NCBI GenBank assembly: GCA_900547305.1 | Contig: URGH01000007.1 | Location: forward strand, 1 to 54,634 | DNA: 54,634 nt | Direction: 5' to 3' | Source of the DNA: an uncultured Oscillospiraceae bacterium | GTDB lineage: Bacteria; Bacillota; Clostridia; Oscillospirales; Acutalibacteraceae | Shown here: piece by piece, positions 25,766 through 32,586 of the stretch | Numbering within the stretch: position 1 is the first letter of the stretch | Layout of the letters: every line of letters starts with the position of its first letter | Program-made: the position numbers and the translations under genes | Notes under the pieces: model-generated | Database searches by the model: none | The model's input: the letters and a program-made list of their open reading frames with translations, nothing else | What the model was told of the DNA's origin: nothing

Positions 25766-26608
25766 ATGCCGCAGAATATATATCAGGCGTTATGGATATT
25801 TATAATCTACGCGTTTTTAGGCTGGTGCTCAGAGGTTGCGTTTGCTGCCGTTAACAAGGGCAAATTTGTAAACCGCGGCTTTTTAAACGGGCCTGTCTGC
25901 CCCATTTACGGCGTAGGCATGCTTATAGTGGTGCTTTGCCTTTGGAATCTTCGCGACAGACCGTTGCTGCTTTTCTTAGGCTCTGCCGTGCTTACAACCG
26001 CGCTGGAGTTTGTAACCGGCTTTGTGCTTGAAAGGTTCTTTCACGATAAATGGTGGGATTACTCTGATATGCCCTTTAACATAAAGGGCTACGTCTGCCT
26101 TAAATTCACTATTCTGTGGGGCTTGGCGGCTTCGTTTATAATAGGCGCGGTTCACCGCTTTGTTTATATGCTTATTGTAAGAACTCCGTTTGTTTTGGGC
26201 GTTATACTGCTTGCGGTATTTTCGGCGGCGTTTATTTCCGACTTTATTGTAACGCTTACCGCCCTTGTAAAGCTGCCCAAAAAGCTTAAAGCTATGGCAG
26301 AGGCGGAAAGGGCGCTGCGCGCGGTGTCCGATAAAATAGGGGAGAACATAAGCGACACCACAATAGCCGCTAAGGAAAAAGGCACGGCTTTAGCCGAGGA
26401 AAACAAACCGCGGCTTGACGAATTAAAAGCGGAATACGAAAAGAAGAAAAAAGAGCTTTCGGCAATGCTTGATAGGAATTTTGTGCACAGGCGTATTTTC
26501 AAGGCGTTCCCGAATCTTAAAAACGGGCGCTATAAAGCGGTGTTTGACCGCATGAACGAATTAAAATTAAAGGTGACGGAAAAAGGCAATGAAAAAGACG
26601 GCGTGTGA
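25766..26608 (+). CDS. CmpB-like membrane protein (putative ABC-transporter type IV, PF06541)
   Basis: 280 aa. Five or so transmembrane helices occupy the first 170 residues, with the family hallmarks FLGWCSEV, NRGFLNGPVCPIYG, LEFVTGFVLE and WWDYSDMPFNIKGYVCL. A charged helical region of about 110 residues (likely coiled coil) forms the cytoplasmic tail. The family name is historical and no function is established. The 3' end overlaps the next small gene by 20 nt. Confidence 0.88.
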   Translation: MPQNIYQALWIFIIYAFLGWCSEVAFAAVNKGKFVNRGFLNGPVCPIYGVGMLIVVLCLWNLRDRPLLLFLGSAVLTTALEFVTGFVLERFFHDKWWDYSDMPFNIKGYVCLKFTILWGLAASFIIGAVHRFVYMLIVRTPFVLGVILLAVFSAAFISDFIVTLTALVKLPKKLKAMAEAERALRAVSDKIGENISDTTIAAKEKGTALAEENKPRLDELKAEYEKKKKELSAMLDRNFVHRRIFKAFPNLKNGRYKAVFDRMNELKLKVTEKGNEKDGV

Positions 26609-26768
26609 AAGCTGCGCTAATTATGTTTATGACACAGACAGCGACATAATGTACTGCGAAATGGATCTGGACGAGGACGAAATGCAGCGATTTTTAACCT
26701 CGCAGACCTATAATTGCCCGTATTACGATTTTTATGATGAATATAAAATTGTAAGAAAACAGAATTAG
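26589..26768 (+). CDS. small acidic Cys-containing protein (DUF6472-like)
   Basis: 59 aa. It begins MKKTACESCANYVYDTDSD, has an acidic core MDLDEDEMQRFL, then YNCPYYDFYDEYKIVRKQN. The CxxC, later Cys pair and DEDEM-RFL core match the small DUF6472 proteins of Clostridia. Four Cys suggest a metal site. It starts inside the CmpB-like gene (AAAAGG upstream, 20-nt overlap) and stops 10 nt before plsC, so it is co-translated with both. Confidence 0.82.
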   Translation: MKKTACESCANYVYDTDSDIMYCEMDLDEDEMQRFLTSQTYNCPYYDFYDEYKIVRKQN

Positions 26769-26778
26769 GAGCGGCAAT

Positions 26779-27597
26779 ATGTTTTATTTATATTTGGTTT
26801 TAAGCGCGGCGCTTATACCTATACTTAACAATTTCTTTGAAATTTTGCGGCAGCCCTACTCGTGGTGGCTGGTGCCCGTGCTGTTTATCGCCTTCTTTTT
26901 GGGGTTTGTTATTCTGCACCTTATTGTCACCTGCGTTTGGATTGCCACGGCGAACGTTAATAAACCGCCGCGCGGCACCAAGGCTTTCAGGGTGCTTGCA
27001 AATATAACAATACCGCTGCTTTTAAAGCTTGTAAGGGTAAGCGTTAAAACCGAGGGGGCGGAAAAAATACCCGAGGGCGCGCGAATGCTCTTTGTCTGCA
27101 ACCACCAGCACGATTTAGACCCCGTAATGCTGCTTTCCGTTTTTCCGGGCGCTGACCTCGGCTTTATAGGCAAAAAGGATATTTATAAGGATATGCCCTT
27201 TATAGCAAAGGCCATGCACAGGCTTTACTGCCTGCCTATCGACCGCGAAAATGACCGTGCGGCGGCTAAAACGATTATTGAGGCTTCCCGCCTTTTAAAA
27301 TCGGGCAAGGTATCGGTTGGTCTTTTCCCCGAGGGGTACACAAGCAAAACCTGTGAGCTGCTACCCTTCAGAAACGGCGCTTTCAAGGTAGCTTACCGCG
27401 CCGAGGCGCCCATTGCGGTTTGCGTGATAAATAACACCCGCTCAATACCCAAGGAGCTTTTTTGGCGGCACACCGAAATTAAGCTGAACGTGCTTGAGGT
27501 TATTCCTTATGAGGATTATAAGGATATGCACACCGTGGAGCTGGGCGATAAAATACATGCCTTAATGCAAGCCGAGCTTGAAAAATTAAGAGGTTAA
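26779..27597 (+). CDS. plsC: 1-acyl-sn-glycerol-3-phosphate acyltransferase
   Basis: 272 aa. Two hydrophobic segments near the N-terminus, then the PlsC domain: NHQHDLDPV (HX4D, catalytic, about 112), FIGKKDIYKDMPFIAKAM, PIDREND and FPEGYTS. It acylates lysophosphatidic acid in membrane lipid synthesis. It is the last gene before a clear terminator and so closes the long rightward run starting at 10.8 kb. Confidence 0.9.
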   Translation: MFYLYLVLSAALIPILNNFFEILRQPYSWWLVPVLFIAFFLGFVILHLIVTCVWIATANVNKPPRGTKAFRVLANITIPLLLKLVRVSVKTEGAEKIPEGARMLFVCNHQHDLDPVMLLSVFPGADLGFIGKKDIYKDMPFIAKAMHRLYCLPIDRENDRAAAKTIIEASRLLKSGKVSVGLFPEGYTSKTCELLPFRNGAFKVAYRAEAPIAVCVINNTRSIPKELFWRHTEIKLNVLEVIPYEDYKDMHTVELGDKIHALMQAELEKLRG

Positions 27598-27602
27598 AAA
27601 TT

Positions 27603-27633
27603 GCTTCGTTCTTTTACGGAACGGAGCTTTTTT
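27603..27633 (+). terminator. terminator after plsC
   Basis: GCTTCGTTC / GAACGGAGC stem (one G-T pair, 27603-27611 / 27619-27627) followed by six T. Confidence 0.9.
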
Positions 27634-27634
27634 A

Positions 27635-27663
27635 TTGAAGATATAAAAGACACATGCTATAAT
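27635..27663 (+). promoter_or_regulatory. promoter of the AraC regulator gene
   Basis: TTGAAG (27635-27640), 17 nt, TATAAT (27658-27663) with an upstream TGc extension. The start codon is about 150 nt downstream, so a long 5' leader (27670-27817) is expected. I see no known riboswitch in it. Confidence 0.75.
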
Positions 27664-27817
27664 GTTTTTAAGTAAATCTGTAATTTTGCAACAAAGTTCT
27701 GTATTTATGAAAAGAAAAAAACGCATAGTTGTGTTACGATAACAGTGTAAAACAGCGCGGTGCGATATTTCTTTAAATAAGACGGAAACTTCGGGAAATA
27801 TAAAGGATGTGTTCTGT

Positions 27818-28666
27818 ATGACGAAGAAAAATACCGGGCGACGGAATGAAAAAATTTTTTATGTCGGTAAAATGGGCGACCGTGCCGAAGAAAATCAGGT
27901 GTTTTATATCTGTAAAAACGGTAATGTAGACGGCGCCGCTCACTGGCATGACTGTTTTGAGATGGAATTTATAGTAGAGGGCACCTGCTCCGAGGTTTTA
28001 AACGGAGTAAGCAGAAAGGTAAAAAGCGGAGATATTACGCTGATTACGCCGACCGACCTGCACGAGGTTACCGATATTGACTCGCTTGTTATATATAACC
28101 TTATGTTTGCGGCGGAAACCGTTGACCCAGAAATATTGAATACAATACTTTTAAGAAACAACGGTTCATTCTCATGGGCTCTGACCGATTCGGACAGCAG
28201 ATATGCCCTTAGCATTCTTGAACGCGCCGAGGCGGAATTTTTGCAAAAATCTGCGAATTATGAAAGGTTTATGCTTGATACCGTAAATCAGCTGCTTATA
28301 ATCATAATGCGTACAGACGGGGAAAGCTGTTCCGAAAGAAAGGAGCTTTCGGTGCGTTCGGCGGCGCTTTATATACGCATGAATTTCAAGAAAAACCCGA
28401 CCCTTTCGGAAGTGGCGCGGGCGGTGAATCTGAACCCGAGGTATTTTTCGGTCAGGTTTCACGAGATAATGGGAATTACCTTTAAAAAATACATAAATGA
28501 AATTAAGCTGAATTTTGCAAGCAAGGCTTTGAAAAACAACCCCGAAATGAGCATATCCGATATATGCTACGAGAGCGGATTTGAGTCGCTTTCGCATTTT
28601 CACAGAGAATTTAAAAATAAATTCGGCTGTACTCCGCTTGATTATCGCGAAAAAGGGCCGAACTGA
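27818..28666 (+). CDS. AraC-family transcriptional regulator with cupin sensor domain
   Basis: 282 aa from ATG 27818 (AAAGGA upstream; a GTG at 27809 is too close to it). The N-terminal cupin-like domain (HWHDCFEMEFIVEG...SGDITLITPTDLHEV) would bind a sugar. The C-terminal double helix-turn-helix (about 178-280) carries SEVARAVNLNPRYFSVRF and SISDICYESGFESLSHFHREFKNKFGCTPLDYR. It lies 16 nt before a GH2 glycosidase gene, so it probably controls that enzyme in response to a mannoside or its product. Confidence 0.93.
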   Translation: MTKKNTGRRNEKIFYVGKMGDRAEENQVFYICKNGNVDGAAHWHDCFEMEFIVEGTCSEVLNGVSRKVKSGDITLITPTDLHEVTDIDSLVIYNLMFAAETVDPEILNTILLRNNGSFSWALTDSDSRYALSILERAEAEFLQKSANYERFMLDTVNQLLIIIMRTDGESCSERKELSVRSAALYIRMNFKKNPTLSEVARAVNLNPRYFSVRFHEIMGITFKKYINEIKLNFASKALKNNPEMSISDICYESGFESLSHFHREFKNKFGCTPLDYREKGPN

Positions 28667-28682
28667 AAAAGGGAGAAATAAT

Positions 28683-30857
28683 ATGAAGCATTTACTTAAC
28701 TGGCAGGTAGGCTATTGCGACTCGGCAGATAAAAGACCCGAGGAGTATTTCGGCGCGGCAGTACCGGGCGCAGTGCAGCTTGATTACGCGCGGCAGTATA
28801 ACCTGCCCGATTACAACAGGGAAATGAATTTTGAAAAGTATAAATGGATGGAGGATAAATTTTGGGTTTACACCGCTGAATTTGAAGCGACCGATACAAA
28901 TAAAAAGAATTTCCTGCACCTTTATGTAGGCGGAATAGACTACCGCTACGAAATTTACGCGAACGGTAATAAAATCTGTGATTATGAGGGTATGTATAAG
29001 CGGCAGCGCATACCGCTTACTAATCTTTCGGGCGGTAAAATAACGCTTGAAATAATTGTGTATCCCGCGCCGAAAAGCACCCTGCCCGGCGTGCATAAGG
29101 ACACGCGCGACGAGGCTAACCAGTGCTGCAAGCCGGCGGTAAGCTATGGGTGGGATTTTCACCCGCGCCTTGTGCCGCTTGGCATTTGGGAGAAAATTTA
29201 CATAGAGGAAACCGCGCGCGAGGCGGCATTGGAGCCTGAAATCTCCTACACGCTGTCGGATGACCTTAAAACTGCGCACCTGAAACTTTCGGCAAATAAT
29301 TTGCCTGATACGCACTGGGAAATCGCCGACCCCGACGGCAAGGTTATTTTTGAGGGCGACGGTGAAGAAATTAAAACGGATATTCCGTCTGTACGTCTTT
29401 GGTGGTGCAGCGGCTACGGCGCGCAGCCGCTTTATACCGTTACCGCCGCTGCCGACGGCTGCAACGCGGTAAGCCGTAAAATAGGCTTTAAGAAAATAGA
29501 GCTTGTTAAGGCTGAAGGCTCGTGGGAGGAAAGGCTTAACTATCCAATGGGGCGCAACACCCCGCCTATAACCGTAAGGTTTAACAACACCGTGATATTT
29601 GCCAAGGGCTCAAACTGGGTATGCCCCGAAATATTTTACGGACTGCTCACGCGCGAGCGTTACCGCGAGCAATTGGAACTTGTGAAAAAAGCCAACTTTA
29701 ACTTTTTAAGGTGCTGGGGCGGCGCGGTTATAAATAAAGAATGTTTTTTTGAGCTTTGCGATGAAATGGGAATTATGATATGGCAGGAATTTCCCCTTGC
29801 CTGCAACCGCTACGAGGGTACAGAGCATTATGTTTCGGTGCTTGAAAGCGAAGCGGCGGCGATAATCGACCGCGTAAAGCAGCATGTCTGCCTTATGTTA
29901 TGGTGCGGCGGAAACGAGCTTTTCAACAACTGGTCGTGCATGACTGACCAGGATAAGCCTATACGGCTTATGTACGCTCTTACTTATCTTAAAACGCCGG
30001 AAATTCCGTTTTTACCCACCTCACCCGTTATGGGCATGGCGCACGGACCCTACGCCTTTAATTTTAGGGACGGTAGAGAAGTTATTGAAGTTTTGGCACA
30101 AAGCCGAAATACTGCATATACCGAATTCGGCGGCGGCGGTTTTTCCACGCCGGAAACACTTAAAATGATTACCGACCTTGAAAAACTTGAGCCGATGAAT
30201 AAGGAAAACGAGATTGCCGCGGCGCACGGCACACACTGGAGCGAATTACAGATCGAGCGCTATTTCGGCAGGGTTGAGAGTCTTGACCGTCTTATTGAGT
30301 GCGGGCAGTTTTTACAGTGTGTAGGTCAGCAGTTTATTTTTGAGGAGGCAAGACGGCAAAAGCCCTATTGCTCAATTGTTTCAAACTGGTGCTTTAACGA
30401 ACCGTGGCCCAACACGGGAAACAACAGCCTTGTTTCTTACCCGAGCAATGTAAAGCCGGTGTATTACGCGGTGGCAAACGCCTGCCGCAGCGTACTTGCA
30501 AGCGCGAGGTACAGAAAACTTGTGAATACAGCGGGCGAAACGCTTAGTTTTGATTTGTATTTGCTTAACGATTCGCTTGAAAAGCTGCCCGACGGCACGG
30601 TTAAAGTCTTTATTCGGGTGGGCGAGAACGAAAAGGTAAATGTGCTTAATTGGGAGTATAAAAATGTTCAGGTATGCACAAACGCCGAGGGTCCCACGGT
30701 AAGGTATAAGCTGCCGTTTGTAAACGGGGCTGATACGCTGAGCATTATTCTTGAATGCGGCGAATATTCTTCAAAATACACCCTGCTTTACCGTTTGCCC
30801 GCAGCCCCCGCAAACGCTCCGAAAAAAATGAACGCCATACTGGACGAAAACGCATAA
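28683..30857 (+). CDS. glycoside hydrolase family 2 beta-mannosidase-like enzyme
   Basis: 724 aa from ATG 28683, with GGGAGA upstream. The N-terminal jelly-roll starts LNWQVGYCDS, has VPGAVQLDYARQY and ends near YPAPKSTLPGVHKD...VSYGWDFHPRLVP, as in beta-mannosidases. The barrel has LRCWGGAV, IMIWQEFPLACNRY, the acid/base Glu in WCGGNELFNNW (about 420) and the likely nucleophile in AYTEFGGGGF. It is shorter than most beta-mannosidases (about 820 aa). No signal peptide is seen, so it probably acts on imported oligosaccharides. Confidence 0.9.
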   Translation: MKHLLNWQVGYCDSADKRPEEYFGAAVPGAVQLDYARQYNLPDYNREMNFEKYKWMEDKFWVYTAEFEATDTNKKNFLHLYVGGIDYRYEIYANGNKICDYEGMYKRQRIPLTNLSGGKITLEIIVYPAPKSTLPGVHKDTRDEANQCCKPAVSYGWDFHPRLVPLGIWEKIYIEETAREAALEPEISYTLSDDLKTAHLKLSANNLPDTHWEIADPDGKVIFEGDGEEIKTDIPSVRLWWCSGYGAQPLYTVTAAADGCNAVSRKIGFKKIELVKAEGSWEERLNYPMGRNTPPITVRFNNTVIFAKGSNWVCPEIFYGLLTRERYREQLELVKKANFNFLRCWGGAVINKECFFELCDEMGIMIWQEFPLACNRYEGTEHYVSVLESEAAAIIDRVKQHVCLMLWCGGNELFNNWSCMTDQDKPIRLMYALTYLKTPEIPFLPTSPVMGMAHGPYAFNFRDGREVIEVLAQSRNTAYTEFGGGGFSTPETLKMITDLEKLEPMNKENEIAAAHGTHWSELQIERYFGRVESLDRLIECGQFLQCVGQQFIFEEARRQKPYCSIVSNWCFNEPWPNTGNNSLVSYPSNVKPVYYAVANACRSVLASARYRKLVNTAGETLSFDLYLLNDSLEKLPDGTVKVFIRVGENEKVNVLNWEYKNVQVCTNAEGPTVRYKLPFVNGADTLSIILECGEYSSKYTLLYRLPAAPANAPKKMNAILDENA

Positions 30858-30866
30858 ATAATTTAA

Positions 30867-30915
30867 AATAATGTGGCTGCCGCGTTAATAACACTAACGC
30901 GGCAGCCACATTATT
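30867..30915. terminator. 21-bp perfect hairpin between convergent genes
   Basis: The arms at 30867-30887 and 30895-30915 are perfect inverted repeats (start AATAATGTGGCTGCCGCG) around a 7-nt loop. It follows the GH2 stop by 9 nt and faces the convergent 30958 gene. The tails are A/T rich on both sides, so it is best read as a bidirectional terminator, though the stem is longer than usual. Confidence 0.75.
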
Positions 30916-30957
30916 CTTTCTTTACTGTTTAAATTTAAGAATTTTATAAAAATTATA

Positions 30958-31245
30958 TCAGACGGCACACCCGCGGAACATACAAGGCTTGTATTTATTT
31001 ACAAAATAAAAATTTCTGCTCTGCCTGTCTAAAATTTCCGCCGCTACGCTTTCAATATTTTCGGGCGTTACATTTTTACTGCGGCAAAATCTTGCGAAAT
31101 TTTCGGCATTAACCCTATTGCAGAATAAATCGCGAACGGATTTTACGGTGACCGAATTATGTATCATATCAATACCGTATACGGCGCATGCTTCTTCACC
31201 CTCAATATTTAAAACATCTTTTCTTACCTTAAAAACATACTGCAT
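30958..31245 (-). CDS. small DUF6514-like protein
   Basis: 95 aa. The pattern EEACAVYGIDMIHN...VKSVRDLFCNRVNAENFARFCRSKNVTPENIESVAAEIL matches my recollection of small clostridial DUF6514 proteins, which have a YGI strand followed by a helix pair. The assignment is tentative and the function unknown. GGAGAT lies 8 nt before the ATG. It stands alone between the GH2 gene and the FMN riboswitch. Confidence 0.7.
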   Translation of the reverse strand: MQYVFKVRKDVLNIEGEEACAVYGIDMIHNSVTVKSVRDLFCNRVNAENFARFCRSKNVTPENIESVAAEILDRQSRNFYFVNKYKPCMFRGCAV

Positions 31246-31410
31246 TATTGGACATCTCCGTTAAAATTTTTCTATATTGTAACATAATTTTCCATTAAAT
31301 TCAAGTGCTTTTACGGTCTTATGCTAAATACTGATATATGTATGCGATTTCGGCATACCTGATTTGCGCATAAATTACCGTAAATTTTCTTATGAAATTT
31401 AATATATCGG

Positions 31411-31438
31411 TTGACAATTTCAAATTTGAGTATATAAT
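31411..31438 (+). promoter_or_regulatory. promoter of the ribU riboswitch transcript
   Basis: TTGACA (31411-31416), 16 nt, TATAAT (31433-31438), ending about 10 nt before the riboswitch. Confidence 0.8.
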
Positions 31439-31447
31439 AAAAACAGA

Positions 31448-31557
31448 GATCTTCAGGGCGGGGTGCAATTCCCCACCGGCGGTAACAGCCCGCGAGCCTT
31501 TTTGGTTGATCAGGTGCAATTCCTGAGCCGACGGTACAGTCCGGATGAAAGAAGAAA
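31448..31557 (+). ncRNA. FMN riboswitch (RFN element)
   Basis: All conserved RFN blocks are present in order: CTTCAGGGCGGGGTG, AATTCCCCACCGGCGGTAA, CAGCCCGCGAGCC, TGATCAGGTGCAATTCCTG, AGCCGACGGTACAGTCCGG and ATGAAAGAAG closing P1. It binds FMN and, through the terminator just downstream, would switch off the riboflavin transporter gene when flavin is plentiful. Confidence 0.97.
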
Positions 31558-31578
31558 TGTTTAATAAGCATTTTTACG

Positions 31579-31609
31579 CCCGTGTTTTAAACGCGGGTTT
31601 TTCTTTTTG
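31579..31609 (+). terminator. riboswitch-controlled terminator
   Basis: CCCGTG / CGCGGG stem (31579-31584 / 31592-31597) followed by TTTTTCTTTTT. It lies between the RFN aptamer and the ribU start codon and is the expression platform. Confidence 0.85.
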
Positions 31610-31634
31610 CCCAAAATCGAAAGGAAATGATTTT

Positions 31635-32231
31635 ATGAAAAAAAAGCAATTTTTAAGGGGTCTGGCTGTCAGCGGAATAATGGGTGCGCTGGGTTTTGTG
31701 CTTATGCTGCTTGAGTTTCCGCTGCCGTTTATAATTCCGCCGTTTATTAAGCTGGATTTTTCGGAAATACCCGCCATTATCACGGCGTATGCTTTCGGTC
31801 CGCAGTACGGAATTTTGGTTTGCCTTATCAAAAATTTGGCGCATCTGCCGTTTACTGGTTCGGCGGGCGTAGGGGAGCTTTCAAATTTTGTTTTGGGCGC
31901 GGTGTTTACAGGCGTGGCAGGACTTTTTTACAGCAGCAAAAAAACGCGCAAAAGCGCATTTTTGGGCGCGGCTGTCGGCGCGCTCGCAATGGCGCTTATA
32001 AGCGTGGTAACCAATTATTTCGTGGTTTATCCCGCGTATGTGGTGCTTTATAATATGCCTATGAACGCGATTATAGGAATGTACAAGGCAATTTTGCCCG
32101 CGTCGGATACGCTTTTAAAATCGCTGGTTATTTTCAATCTCCCGTTTACGCTTGTAAAGGGCATGATAGATACCGCCGTTTGCTTTGCGGTTTACAAGCG
32201 CATTTCACCTATACTTAAAAAATCGGGCTGA
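31635..32231 (+). CDS. ribU: ECF transporter S component, riboflavin-specific (RibU)
   Basis: 198 aa from ATG 31635 (AAAGGA upstream; the frame extends back through the riboswitch without meaning). Six transmembrane helices; ALGFVLMLLEFPLPF, FIKLDFSEIPAIITAYAFGPQYG and LIKNLAHLPFTGSAGVGELSNF are characteristic of RibU. It binds riboflavin and works with a shared EcfAA'T energising module encoded elsewhere. The FMN riboswitch upstream confirms the ligand. Confidence 0.95.
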   Translation: MKKKQFLRGLAVSGIMGALGFVLMLLEFPLPFIIPPFIKLDFSEIPAIITAYAFGPQYGILVCLIKNLAHLPFTGSAGVGELSNFVLGAVFTGVAGLFYSSKKTRKSAFLGAAVGALAMALISVVTNYFVVYPAYVVLYNMPMNAIIGMYKAILPASDTLLKSLVIFNLPFTLVKGMIDTAVCFAVYKRISPILKKSG

Positions 32232-32324
32232 AAATTTGCGGTAATTCCGCATTGAATGTGCGGGACGGTTGTGTATGAGGCACAATAGGGAAAAGATCTG
32301 CTCTAGATTTCTTTTCGGCAGACT

Positions 32325-32362
32325 GAATAGAGTTATCCTGGAATTTCGGGATAGCTCTATTC
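32325..32362. repeat. inverted repeat upstream of the old addB promoter
   Basis: GAATAGAGTTATCC (32325-32338) and GGATAGCTCTATTC (32349-32362) form a 14-bp stem with one G-T pair and a 10-nt loop. No T-run follows, so it is not an ordinary terminator. It lies in the 355-nt gap between ribU and the helicase gene, just before the promoter at 32374, and could be an operator or an RNA hairpin. Confidence 0.6.
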
Positions 32363-32373
32363 TCATATATGTC

Positions 32374-32402
32374 TTGAAAAACCGCATTAAAAATGTTATA
32401 TT
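32374..32402 (+). promoter_or_regulatory. promoter, probably the original addB promoter
   Basis: TTGAAA (32374-32379), 17 nt, TATATT (32397-32402). About 70 nt downstream lies the truncated first copy of the addB start. After the insertion it would drive the helicase gene. Confidence 0.65.
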
Positions 32403-32459
32403 AAATTTGAGAAAATACTTGTTGTTATGCGGAATTGACACAAACATTAAATATAATCT

Positions 32460-32495
32460 GGTGAAAAATGTGCTTAAATTTATTTTCGGGCGCCC
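32460..32495 (+). repeat. left 36-bp direct repeat flanking the helicase insertion
   Basis: Identical over 36 bp to 35186-35221 (starts GGTGAAAAATGTGCTTAAAT and ends CGGGCGCCC). The 20 bp before it are also alike (ATTAAA-TATAATCT against ATTAAAATATATTC) but diverged. It contains the first nine codons of addB. Confidence 0.95.
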
Positions 32496-32505
32496 TGAGA
32501 AGTAA
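32470..32505 (+). pseudogene. orphan 5' fragment of addB
   Basis: GTG start followed by codons for LKFIFGRPEK and a stop at 32503. The first nine codons are the same as the start of intact addB at 35196; the sequence then departs. This is the left remnant produced when the helicase-bearing segment entered addB. Confidence 0.8.
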
Positions 32506-32586
32506 TAATGGTATACATAGCAAAAAAACAAAAATTTAATATTTCTAAATCGGCAAATAAGAAAATGGGAAAACAGGGGTTGCGTA

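Noticed and set aside
31545..31634. ribU start at 31545
   Set aside because: That frame runs through the end of the riboswitch and its terminator. The ATG at 31635 has a proper ribosome binding site and begins the family sequence.
32269..32505. 78-codon open frame ending in LKFIFGRPEK
   Set aside because: Only the last 11 codons correspond to the addB start. The earlier part covers a promoter and an inverted repeat and looks non-coding.
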